From positions 31,692,001 through 31,756,000 of the forward strand of contig NC_044572.1 of the NCBI RefSeq assembly GCF_901933205.1: DNA of 64,000 bases. Direction: 5' to 3'. The notes beneath the pieces are model-generated. The model worked only from the letters and a program-made list of their open reading frames with translations. It was not told the DNA's origin and did not search any database. This stretch comes from Camarhynchus parvulus (lineage: Eukaryota > Chordata > Aves > Passeriformes > Thraupidae). This document shows, in pieces, positions 47,301 to 56,800 of the stretch. The translations under genes and the position numbers were made by a program. Position 1 is the first letter of the stretch. Each line of letters starts with the position of its first letter.

Positions 47301-50300
47301 ACATGAGATCAATGATTGCCTGGTCAGAGGCCAATTCCTCATCTCAAAGAGCTGTTTTCCAGCCCTGAATATCCACCAGTACATCTCAGAGATGAGGTTC
47401 AGAACTGAGAGCAGACTGCCCTTTTCTACTGTCATAGAAAACCAAGGTTGCTCATACAGGGCATATAATGATGATATCTTTTTTTTCAAAGTTTACTTGT
47501 GGCAAGGCAAGTGACCCAAAGGAAGCTCATTTCTCCAGAAGTAATGTAGCTGCAAAAGTTCCATTTCCATTAAAACAGCAAGCAGTACCTTCACCAAAGC
47601 ATCACTCTCTGAAATAAGCTACAGTAAAGGGTGAACATGGGCCTAATTTTATTCTTGTTCTGACCTTATACAGCTGATGTAGGCTGATGCAAAACCAACT
47701 TACTGTTGCTGGAGCAAGAGTAGAATTCACTTCTGAAAAACTGACCCTCTCAGGCCTGTAATAGCATGATCCAAACTACAGTTGCTAGAGTCATGCTGTC
47801 CATATCCAAACCCCTTTGGATATTCCCTCACTCCTACCTCCTACAGTGAACATCCAGAACCCACTCCCGTTGCTGGGGCAGAATTTACTTAGTACAGAGC
47901 AGTGCTAAAAATGAAGGATTGTGCATTTTAATGGAAAAACATACGAGGAGCTGAGAGTCTTCCTGCTATGAATAAATTGCTTCCAGGAGCCACTGTATTA
48001 GTTCTTGTGCTAATCTACAGCTGAGTTAGCCACTGCTGTGATTACTGTATGCCTGATTTCTTCTTCTTCATGTATTGCTTCTGCATCTGCACCAGAGGAG
48101 TCATTATTTACTGATTTTGAACAACAACAAAAAAATTCTTTCCCAGTAGGAGAATTAATTTTTTTGCATTCCCAAATTCTATGGTACTGGTACTGATTTA
48201 AGTAACTTACTGTAGAGCTCCAAGGATTTTTAGTTTGTGACTTGCTCCCCACAGCCTGAGTAGGAAGAATCTCAGTTTGGTCACTGATGAGTCCCTGTTT
48301 TACCAGAAGGGCTTACATTAATAACAGACAACTGACAAGGTGGACATACTCCAGAAGTTTAGAAAGGGAAACCTCAGGGTGAATCTTGATTAGCGGAATT
48401 ATTAGAATCTATTTCTGCACCTGAAATTGTAAGCCAAATTTATTTCCAAGAAAAGTTCACTGACATAAAAGACAAGCTTGCAGCAAACATCTCTGTCATG
48501 ATGGGTTCATTCACTGTCATTTATTGTGCAGTCCTGGAAGCCACAGACATTTCCATCTTCAACTTTCAATTAAAATACATTCTGAAACTGATTTACAATC
48601 AGCATCAGAGCCTAGGATTTTCACTCTTGTCAACAAATTATTACACACCAAGAAATAAAATACATATTTGTCTAAACAGAAATGTCAAAATGTTAATTTA
48701 TTTAAAACATCTGTAAAACACAGGCACTCCAGCAGAGGATCTTTACACCACTAAACCCCTAAAAAAGTCATGAAGGCAGAGATGTGATGAACATTGCAAG
48801 CTTGCTCAGGGAAAATATTTCAACATGAATAGACCACAATGGACTGCTGAAACGCTACAAGTGTGAGAAATACTGTCTTTTAAATATACCTGTTACAAAG
48901 GCTAAATAGCAAAAGCCTAGTAAAAGGTGGAAATAATTCACAGCTGCTGAAAAAGTCAGTCTTATTTCTGGTAGGAAGTTTTATATCTATTGAACTCATT
49001 TATTTTCGCACATAAAATACACTTAGTTGTTGAAAACCCCTACAAGGTACTATTCAAAAGTATCAGCAAACCTTCCCTGCTACAGATGGCACACGATCCA
49101 ACAACTGCCAGAATAACAAATCATATGTTTCTGCAGAAGTTGTCCAAAGCTCAAGACATCCACAAATCTCAGGTTTTCCTTCTCTAAATTAGACAAAATA
49201 CCACCAGTATACCCAGGAGCACCCTGGGATGTGTTGGGCTGCATGGAGACCCCATTCCCACAGAACCAGGGGCAAACAGCTGGTATGTGCCTGTGGAGGC
49301 TGGCAGGTCTGTCACCAAGGGCACAGGGTGACAGAGCCTGGTAGCATTGTCAAAGCTATTTCCATCACAAGAGCTAATGAAAAATAAAGTACCCAAGGTC
49401 CCCAGCAGTCACAAGAACATTTTTCCAAGCACTATCCCCATGAATTCCACCTTGTTAGTCAATGAAAAATGAAAAGCCCGAGGTGAGCTGTTTTGCCATC
49501 TACATCAACAGGAAGAATTTTCATGTTCCAATTGAAAAGGCAACTTTCCTGACACCAAAGCCAGAAAAGATGCAACTTGTCCTGTAGGCTGTGAGAACAC
49601 TTGCCTGCATGCAAACCCGTGGATTTGGTAGGAAGCAAGTTATTTCTACACTACTTACTAATATGTTTAATTTTTTAAGAGTTATTTGCACACATCACAA
49701 TCCCCGCCTGAACACTAGCGCATTCTTCTCCAATGGTGTTGTATCACGAGAACCTACAGCACAAGAAAGCAGGGCTAGATGTAGTTCTCCATTTTTGCTC
49801 CTACCATGGGGAAAAAAATCAATGGGGCTGTGTTCCCTTAATTCAATTTAGCACAATGTATGGGCATTCCTACTCAAAGCAGAGGACACACAAGTTCAGT
49901 CACATTCAAACTCAGTCAGACTGAAATAACCAAAGTTTAATTCCAAGCAGATACTCACACAAACCAAACCTGTGCAAAGTCACACCTTCAGCACATACTG
50001 GAAAGCCTCTTGACTTGTCCCAGGTTCAGTCCAGAAGCCAACCTAAGGCACACCACCCAAGGGCACCGCATTTGGCTCACATCTCAAAGAAACAACCGAA
50101 CAGGGAAGCACTCCAAGGCTGACAATTGTGGGCAGCAGTACAAGTATAGAGGGGCCCAGCCAGAACGTCAGTAGGTGCCAGACCAATAAACCAGAACTAT
50201 GCAGAAGTCAAGATCCTGGTTTTTCCACTGGAGTCACAAAGGCGAACAGCACTCTAAAAGCTTAATTTTAAGCATCATACAAATGTGTGAAAGACGTGGA

Positions 50301-53123
50301 AAGCACAGAGATACAAAGCCCCAAACTGCAGTGCAAAAGAATTACACAGACTGGATGCATGGTCAAAAAGACTGTCAACCACACAATCAGCCAAAGACTC
50401 CTGGGCATCAACAAAATCTAGGAAGGCAAGGAAGATTGAGGATAACCTCCAGGGTTTCTCAACATCACTAAAGCACAAGAAGCTGAAATCCCCTGGACAG
50501 TGAAGTATATTCCTGGCATAAGCAGTAGGAGATGGCAAGGCAAGCGAGTGTTCTGAAAGAAGAAGGAACAACTGATAGAACGAGTAGTCATCACCCACTT
50601 TCATGATCTTTGCAGGAATAATTTGATTCTAAAGTAAAGACGGATTATGCCTGAGCCTTTAATCTGTCACAGCAACAACTCCTGGGACTTTGAGGGTGCC
50701 TCCTCAAAAGGTTCTGGCAATTTTCACACCAGTAAACCTACTGCTCCATGAAAATTTGGTAAATTGTGCTGTTTTCAGAACAGCCAGCCAAATACAGTCT
50801 CTATATTGCCTTATCTAGACTGATAATAAGCGAATGTCCATAAAGCTACTTTATCCTAAAATAAGGAATGCCCAAGTATCATAACCACATGGCAAATCAT
50901 TTAAAATGTCACCTTCCATAGGCAGTACCTTCCTGCAAACTATTTCCTACTCTTCAAAAATGCTGATAGTACTGTGAGTATCAGCATGCCAGCATATGAA
51001 CACAATCCAAACACTATCAACTGCTACTATTTCTTTGTACCATCTTATCTCTCACCAATCCTAAGAGTTGTAACAACTATTTCTGAATTTATTCTGCATA
51101 ATTCAAGAGCGTCCCATGGTGATGCCAAATTACTCTCCAAGCCCTGGTATTTCAAGGAAAACACTTTTGTACAATACCGTGATGCACGCTCACTTTGTGC
51201 CTGGTCTGCTCAAGTCTAGGATTTGAGTTCAGGCCTTGTGGGTGCAAACACTTAGCCACAGCCAGCGCCCCTTAAACAAGCTCTGTGTACTGAAACTGCT
51301 GTGCCAGGACCTGCCAAATCAGACCCCGGGACAGGAAACGGAGCTGCAGGTCTTGCGATTCAAAACAGTTTTGTACTGCTGATGTCTTCAGCAATTGTTT
51401 TCAAACTGGGGCATGTACTCACAAGCCCATCTGCCTGTCAGCGGTGACAATCTGTGACTTCAGAGGCAAAGAAACCTTCACCACCACATCCTTCTGGCCC
51501 AGCCAGGACTGAACTCACTGCTCACCAATGTATCACAAAGACAAGGCAGAGCCAGCAGAAGGTTGTGCTCAGACAGAAATAAACTCCCATGAGAAACAGG
51601 AAAGCACCAAGAACAGACACGGTCCTTCTGCTCTTTGCTGAGCCTTGAAAGAAACATGATGTGCAGCATTTAGCCGTGTAACAGAAAAGGAACTAGTAGA
51701 CAGTAAGTCTTGTGTTGCAGCACCCGAGGTGAGAACTGAGTGCCATTTGTGTCTATAGTCAAACAGGGCTATCCCAAATTGTTTTACAGCGCCCTTATCT
51801 TCACACTGCCAACGGAGGGCCTGAGGTCATACAGAGGTGGAAAGTCTTTGTGAAGACACAGGTTCTAATAAATACTCCAGCGGCTCTATTACACTCCAGT
51901 TCCACAGAAACCCCTGTAAAGCTCTAACTTTCCATCAGCAAGAGTTGAATGAGATGTTGAACTTCTCCTTGCTCCTTCCCACCACCTGAGAAGCTCAGCA
52001 TGACTTGAAGAGAGTCAATTTAAACTACATATAAGGAGAATGGTAAAACACTGGAACAGCTTGTCTAAAGAGCTGGTAGATGCTCCACCCCTGAAAACAT
52101 TCAAGGTCAGGTTGGATGGCTCTGAGCAATCAGATCTAGTTTAAGATGGCAACACTCCTTCAAGGAGGTTGACTAGATGAGGTCCCTTCCAATCCAAAGT
52201 ATTCTGATTCTATGGCAATACCACCTCCGAAGATTCGAACCACACAATCAGCCTGATGCACCCAAGCATGCGCCCCCAGGCTTGGACCAGACCACAGCGG
52301 ACGCAAGCATGCCTCTCAGGCCACTCAAATATGCGCCAGCCTTTGCATCGCGGCCTTCCAAAAGAAAAAAAAAAGAAAAAAAAAAGGGGACAAAAAGGCC
52401 AGAATTAAAAATAAATAAATGTATTGGCTATTTCTAAAGTGGTATCCCCAGGCTCACAACTAATTAATTGTCAGTGATCCACTCCAGCCTTTATTAGAGC
52501 CGCTACAAGTCCCAGCACAGCTGCAGTTGCCCCACGCTGCTGCTGAGCGTCCCAGGGCCGCCCTGAGGGTGGCTTCAATCCCATCCCGGCCTTTTACAGC
52601 CGCGGAGCCGCCGCGCCACGTGGATGGCTCCCGGCGGGACCGCGGGCCGCCCGGTGTCCCGGACAGCGCGCTGCGCCGGGGGCGGTGCGGGCGCGCCGGG
52701 GGAGCCGCCCCACCGCTGGCGGTCACTCGCCGGCGCTGGCGGGCTGCTCCTCCGACCCCTCACGCCGCGGGCGGCGGACAAAGGCCGCCGCTGCCCCGGG
52801 CAGGCGGAGAGCTGCGGGCCGGTTCCCTGTCCCCGCCGCCCGGCCCCGCTCCGCCAGCCCGCGGGCCGCCTCACCTGCCGCGGGTCCCCGCCGCCGCTGC
52901 CCCCGCCGCCGCCGCCGGCCGCGCCGCGCCATGGCCGCCCGCGCTGCCGCGGGATGAGGAGGAGGAGGAAGGGGCAGGGAGGAGGGGCGCGGAGCGGTGG
53001 CGGGGTGGAGCCGCACGGCAGAGGCGGGAAAGCGGGTAGAGGGACGGGGCACCCTGCGTGGCCTGCCTCGGGATGGACCCGGGCTGCTCGGATGCCGCTG
53101 CGGATCTCCTGGGCACCCAGCAT
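34378..53123 (-). CDS. CDCA7L: CDCA7L, cell division cycle associated 7-like (full gene, 10 exons)
   Basis: Nuclear protein of the CDCA7 family (also called R1, RAM2 or JPO2), reported to bind MYC and the chromatin tether LEDGF/p75. Nine coding exons (46178 down to 35301) join in frame and give about 448 residues, close to the roughly 454 of the human protein, and an upstream exon supplies the start. Order: two acidic F-x-G-F motifs (EDFPGF, EVFEGF), a basic [14 protein letters not shown] segment, the NIKENKAM and [10 protein letters not shown] block, [33 protein letters not shown], then the C-terminal 4CXXC zinc-binding domain (CHQC, CGPC, CPPC, CNCSYC) ending in LQKQLADDN. No lesions are seen. 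Convergent with the broken DNAH11, the same arrangement as in human. CDCA7 was considered, but the C-terminus and N-terminal motifs fit CDCA7L better. Confidence 0.93.
34395..34400 (-). terminator. Poly(A) signal AATAAA of CDCA7L
   Basis: TTTATT on the + strand is AATAAA on the - strand. It is the nearest canonical signal to the hairpin that follows the gene. Confidence 0.6.
35301..35331 (-). CDS. CDCA7L: CDCA7L last coding exon (C-terminus)
   Basis: After acceptor TCTTCTAG, one base completes a serine codon begun in the previous exon. LQKQLADDN and TGA follow, as in the human end LQKELVEDN. This short exon is too small to appear as a long open frame. Confidence 0.92.
35680..35816 (-). CDS. 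CDCA7L: CDCA7L exon: second half of the 4CXXC zinc-finger domain
   Basis: Between acceptor CCCTGCAG and donor GTGGGA it reads [20 protein letters not shown] then [20 protein letters not shown] and KEYLE. It carries the CPPC, CNC and SYC zinc ligands and the [10 protein letters not shown] signature of the CDCA7 family. The final two bases start the serine codon finished in the last exon. Confidence 0.96.
36466..36615 (-). CDS. CDCA7L: CDCA7L exon: first half of the 4CXXC zinc-finger domain
   Basis: Fifty codons between CTTTAG and [46 protein letters not shown] and [10 protein letters not shown]. The zinc ligands are CHQC, C-x5-C and CGPC. The [19 protein letters not shown] core is almost invariant in CDCA7 and CDCA7L. 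Confidence 0.96.
37404..37535 (-). CDS. CDCA7L: CDCA7L exon: basic segment and [11 protein letters not shown] block
   Basis: Forty-four codons: [37 protein letters not shown] and KIYDKVL, with acceptor TTTAGCAG and donor [15 protein letters not shown] may act as a nuclear localisation signal (inference). The second half matches human [28 protein letters not shown]. Confidence 0.95.
37536..38959 (-). other. CDCA7L intron
   Basis: No element recognised; pyrimidine-rich upstream of the next exon. Confidence 0.5.
38960..39142 (-). CDS. CDCA7L: CDCA7L exon: [13 protein letters not shown] block
   Basis: After TTTGTAG it reads [40 protein letters not shown] and [18 protein letters not shown]. The first part matches human CDCA7L closely. 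After KFAE, where human has EFYSFRRRKTIGGK, it differs, so this linker is lineage-specific. Two donors keep the frame: after 38960 (GTATTT) or after 38963 (GTGGTA). Confidence 0.85.
39143..40275 (-). other. CDCA7L intron
   Basis: No element or additional exon recognised. Confidence 0.5.
40276..40350 (-). CDS. CDCA7L: CDCA7L exon: [10 protein letters not shown] block
   Basis: Twenty-five codons, [20 protein letters not shown] then SSTPA, between GATTTCAG and GTAAGT. Human has [23 protein letters not shown]. Confidence 0.94.
40351..42076 (-). other. CDCA7L intron with a 24-bp direct repeat
   Basis: The 24-bp sequence beginning TTGCAAAGTTAGAGAGCAAC occurs at 40797-40820 and again at 40836-40859, identical. 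Nothing else is recognised. Confidence 0.6.
40797..40859. repeat. 24-bp direct repeat pair
   Basis: Two identical 24-bp copies start 39 bp apart. Confidence 0.85.
42077..42436 (-). CDS. CDCA7L: CDCA7L exon: acidic and basic central region
   Basis: 120 codons, starting [16 protein letters not shown], then a Lys/Glu-rich run, [19 protein letters not shown], a Ser/Glu-rich acidic segment ([17 protein letters not shown]) and [18 protein letters not shown]. Human has VVESDLSDDGK..., SSIGLRVAFQFPTKK and [18 protein letters not shown] at the same places. KRRSFGLR is a likely nuclear localisation segment. Acceptor TTCCAG, donor GTAAGA. Confidence 0.95.
42905..43036 (-). CDS. CDCA7L: CDCA7L exon: second acidic F-x-G-F motif
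   Basis: Forty-four codons: [20 protein letters not shown] then [20 protein letters not shown] and KEVL. Acidic residues followed by VFEGF fit the LEDGF/p75 IBD-binding motif known in CDCA7L/JPO2 (human DSETEDFAGF). Acceptor TTTTTGCAG, donor GTAAAG. Confidence 0.94.
43037..46031 (-). other. CDCA7L intron (3.0 kb)
   Basis: No recognised element. A + strand open frame at 44386-44736 ([20 protein letters not shown]...) was examined; it matches nothing I know and is not splice-flanked. Confidence 0.45.
46032..46178 (-). CDS. CDCA7L: CDCA7L exon 2: first acidic F-x-G-F motif
   Basis: Forty-nine codons: [40 protein letters not shown] and FDSLESGKE. Human has IPKEVADIFNAPSDDEEFVGF...[21 protein letters not shown] is the first LEDGF/p75-type binding motif. 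It is phase 0 at both ends (acceptor AATCAG, donor GTAGGA) and has no internal methionine, so translation must start in an upstream exon. Confidence 0.95.
52035..52215 (+). mobile_element. CR1 LINE 3' fragment
   Basis: ACTGGAACAGCTTGTCTAAA, then GAGCTGGTAGATGCTCCACC, CATTCAAGGTCAGGTTGGAT and GGTCCCTTCCAATCCAAAGT ending in ATTCTGATTCTATGG. This is the diagnostic CR1 3' region in sense orientation, truncated at its 5' end. Confidence 0.9.
52359..52385. repeat. A-rich tract
   Basis: [24 protein letters not shown] run in intron 1. Confidence 0.85.
52617..52622. promoter_or_regulatory. E-box CACGTG
   Basis: Canonical MYC/MAX- or USF-type E-box inside the CpG island, about 250 bp into intron 1. 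Confidence 0.55.
52875..53123 (-). CDS. CDCA7L: CDCA7L first exon, start codon unresolved
   Basis: The donor GCAG/GTGAGG at 52874 is strong. The last codons in the frame that joins exon 2 are GGDPRQ, then KQVPKD, comparable with human MELATRYQIPKE. The best-context ATG (52932-52930, GCCATGG) is one base out of that frame. The only in-frame ATG is at 53123-53121, with A at -3, giving 83 codons with poly-Pro and poly-Gly stretches. Alternatives are a non-ATG start near the Gly run, an unseen exon, or a base miscall in the GC-rich run. Confidence 0.5.
53024..53031. promoter_or_regulatory. E2F consensus site GCGGGAAA
   Basis: Exact match to the E2F consensus TTTSSCGC read on the other strand, about 95 bp upstream of the ATG at 52932. 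It fits a cell-cycle-regulated gene. Confidence 0.55.
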
Positions 53124-53334
53124 GGTCCGCTCTTTCCTGCACGCTTTTCGCTAGGCGGCAGCTGTTCGTCTGAAAGGGGCAGGCTTTGGAAGGAAATAGG
53201 CTTTCATCCTCCAAGTAACTTAAAATGTTTATTTACGCATACAGGCGGGAAGTGTAAGCCTCTTGAAAACCTCTAGGAAAAAATGGGGGGGCGGAGGGGA
53301 ATGATGCCACTTTCGAATCAAAATCTTAAGGTCC

Positions 53335-53812
53335 AATCATTAGTTCAGCACTGCACGTTCACCACTAAGCCAAGTTCCCAAGTGCCACATCCATATGATT
53401 TCTAAGCACTTTGAGGGATGGTGATTCCATCACTTCTCTGGGTAGCCTGTTCCAATGGCTGATCACCCTTTAAGTAAAGAAACCTTCCCTGGCAAAATCT
53501 CAGGCCATTTCCTTTTTCCTATCGCTTGTTCCTTGGGAGAAGAGACCGGCCCCTATCTCCTTTCAGACAGTTGTAGTTCTCTATTAAGGTGTCCCCCTGA
53601 GCCATCTTTTCTCCAGGATAAACAACACCAGCTCCCTCAGCCGCTCCTCATCAAACCTGTGCTCCAGGTCCTTCACTAGACCCTTCACCAACTAACTGCC
53701 TTTCTCTGGACATTCTCTAGCACCTCAATGTCTTTCTTGTAGTGAGGAGCCCAAAACTGAAAACAGAACTGGAGCTGTGACCTCACCAGTGCCAAGTACA
53801 GGCAGACTTTAA
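53335..53812 (-). mobile_element. CR1 LINE fragment, minus orientation
   Basis: On the + strand it reads TTCTCTGGGTAGCCTGTTCC, CTTGGGAGAAGAGACCGGCC, CTCAGCCGCTCCTCATCAAA, CACCTCAATGTCTTTCTTGT and CTCACCAGTGCCAAGTACAG, the antisense of the CR1 3' ORF2 region. It lies just upstream of the CDCA7L promoter, truncated at the 5' end of the element. Confidence 0.93.
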
Positions 53813-56800
53813 ATGCATTCCCCAGCTTCCCAAGTCAAGAGCCTTTAACTTCACTGTGAAAGGGATGGGAAGCAGAACTGGTTCCTTGAAACAGCAAGTC
53901 AACAGTTCAAATTTCAAAATATCATGAATGTGGGAAAATAAATCTAATCAGAAAAATGTAATTGGAAAAAAAGGGAATATATCAAATTTTAAAGCACTTT
54001 TCCTCCACACAAGTTCCCATTTAATCATATTTTCCACTGTGCAGCTAGTAGAAAGAAAGATGAACACAAAACCAGGCAAAATATTTTTTCTAGTTTCCTC
54101 CTCTGAATAACCTGTATTCCTCAATTAAGTAGCTTAATTTTTATTAAGAATTTAACAACATTTTATGTGTCCCTTTTTAATCAAGGGGATTGTTACTCGA
54201 TTAGGTACTTTGTGTTATGATTACCCAGTAATTCAGTGAGAAAAGCTACCCTTTGAGCAGAGAGGTGTTCCCAAAGTTGTCTGATGGGTGGGGTGGAAGT
54301 CTGTCCCACTGGTACTGTGCCAGCTGTTCATCATCCATCTCAAAAGGATGGGCTCTGTAGGTGGCTCAGAGGGAAAGAGCTCTCTTGGAATCAGCAGTGA
54401 AGCACCTCAGTGTTTGCAGTACTGTAAAATAAAAGTGTGCCTTTGCCATCCTCCTTATGGGATTTGAGAAAACAGGAGAGTAATTGATGACTATATCTGA
54501 ACTGGGGGATCTCAGTATAAGGTCTCAGGGTATGTTTCACAGCCAGGTTTCTGTCTGGTGTCTTCCACAAGCCCTCCAGTCTGGATAGCTGAAATAGAAC
54601 AGCAAGAAATTGACTTGCACATGTAATCTGGCTGAAATAAACCCGTAATAACTACCTTTATAGTTTTTGAATCGATAAAAGCAAATCAGAACAACCAACT
54701 GTGTTACTCTGTAGCTTACCTTCAAACACAATTGTGAATTGTCATGCTAAAAATAAATTCAGATTGTTTTGACTATTTCAGTACCTTCTGGATGACAGAG
54801 ATGTAAAAGCGTTATGTATTTTGTCATTTATGGGAGTGCTTCAAAATGCAGTCTGCCTACTCTGATGAGTTCCCAGGTCTGACTAGGTATTTTAAACACT
54901 CCACTGTAAATATTGTCTTAAAATAAAAGTTAGAGAAAAGTAACATTTTTTTTGAAAGTGAAGGACAGATGAGATGAGTTCTTCCCCTCTCTCTGAGGGG
55001 AAGAGCCTCTCCATGCAGCATTGCATCTGATCCTCAGTATAACACATGGCAGACTACCCATTTAAGTACTTACAAGCCTTTATATTCCATCCATATGGAA
55101 GGTATTTGTTAAGAGAGAATGTGAGGGAAGTCGTTACATGCAAACAAAGAAGCATTTAGCCAAAGCAGGCCATTTAAACACTGGTTTGCATTGCAATATC
55201 CACTATTGAGGCACCTGCAGTTGTCACTCAGGGTGCAGAAATAAGAAGCTTTGGGCATGAGGTGGGGAGGAGGGAATTCAGTCGAAGACAAAATGTGGGA
55301 ATTATGTATAATATCAGCAAAATTGAAATGCAGACTTCTTAAAATACAAAAGAATCTCTTGTGCAATACATTCCTGAAAAGCTTGTATATTATGTGATCC
55401 TGGGCTTGGTTCTTTCCCTTGTCCCCAACAGTCTATGTTATCAGGCACTTCAGTTTGTTAAAAGCTGTCAAGATGCTATCTTGGAATGCAAACAACAGAT
55501 TTGAAATGGCTGTGTTGACTGTCCTGTGCTAAATTAGAGTGAATAAAATTGAATTCTCTTACAATAGAGATGTGCAGCTATTATGCTGTTACAAATACAT
55601 TATGAACTGTCTGATATCTTCAGCTATTTTATGCAATTTGTTGCTTTGGCTTTGTTTCTCTTCTTTTTCCCCTAACTTTCCACTTCATTTTGTATTTTCA
55701 TAATCATTCTCCTTCTCAGCACTTCAAGCCTTTCTTGTCAATTCTTGTTCTTTATGTTGCCTTATTATAAGTGTGGGGGTTTTAAATTTTTTTTAGTTTA
55801 ATTTTTCTGTGGCTGTAGCTCAAATAGTTCTCAGTGTGGATTTTCCATCACTGAATTCGTGTCCATTTTCTTTACCTCTTGTCATATTATTTCAAAGTTC
55901 TTTTTTCTAACCCACAATCATTTTTGTTTTATTACCTTGTCAGTAGGATCTCATCATTTGCTCAGACGAGGTTTAGCTGAATTCCTGGTACTCTTCAACT
56001 TCAGCCTTACATACTAAGCCTGAATTATTTCGCAATGACTGGATCCAGAATAGTTTCTGACGTTGCTTATCATCTCATGAGAGCGTTGCTGATAATGTCT
56101 CAGTACAACTCTTTGGACTCAAAACTATACAATGAAACTCATAACAATGAGCTCTGTCTTGGGCTCAGTATGACTATTATAATCAGACTAAAGTTTCCAA
56201 ACAGAACAAATGTGTCCTGAAGGAATTATGAACTACTCAAAATATGTATCAGGTATAGCAGATCCATGAGTTTATGGGATGCTCAGTAACAACATGATGC
56301 ACTGTAAAATTACAGGACAGCACCACCACCTCTCTAAAGTGGCCATGTACACAGAAAATTTTTTTCCTATGAAACAAATTTGAAGTTTCAAATTAAAAAT
56401 ACCACTCTAGTTTATAATTTTGCACTTTACCACTGTGAATTAACCAAGCTGGATGAACACCAAAATGAATCCTTGCTCCTGAACTCTGCTTTGACTGCTC
56501 CCTCTAACAGTCTCTAATTTGGGGGCCATTGTAATCACAACTGGGGGCTTTACTCCCATATTCCTGCCACCACGCTTCTCTGAGACCTGTCAAGCATTTT
56601 AAGTAGCATGCACTTTCCCACACTTCTCAATGAATGCTGACATACCTAACTTAAAAGGATTACTTTCTGCTGAGAGGAATTGTAATCTTCTTTTCCTGCT
56701 CTGCAAATCCTCTAGTAAGTGAAAAAGAAAGGCCAAGATCTGTTCTGCTGTGCAGGGCAAATCACCATTGCAGAAGGCATAGAATAGAACAACAAATCTA

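Larger units (their letters stand above)
46179..52874 (-). other. CDCA7L intron 1 (6.7 kb)
   Basis: Contains a CR1 fragment (52035-52215), an A-rich tract (52359-52385) and, at its promoter end, part of the CpG island with a CACGTG E-box. Several short open frames (48.0, 49.2 and 50.3 kb) show no family pattern. Confidence 0.6.
52530..53060. promoter_or_regulatory. CpG island promoter of CDCA7L
   Basis: Very high G+C with dense CpG in an otherwise AT-rich window, covering exon 1 and the start of intron 1. No TATA box. It contains a CACGTG E-box and a GCGGGAAA E2F site. Several long overlapping open frames on both strands here are by-products of the base composition. Confidence 0.85.

Noticed and set aside
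52527..53214. Long overlapping open frames on both strands at 52.5-53.2 kb
   Set aside because: They are products of the GC-rich CpG island, which has few stop codons; only the minus-strand frame that joins CDCA7L exon 2 was kept, as a possibility.
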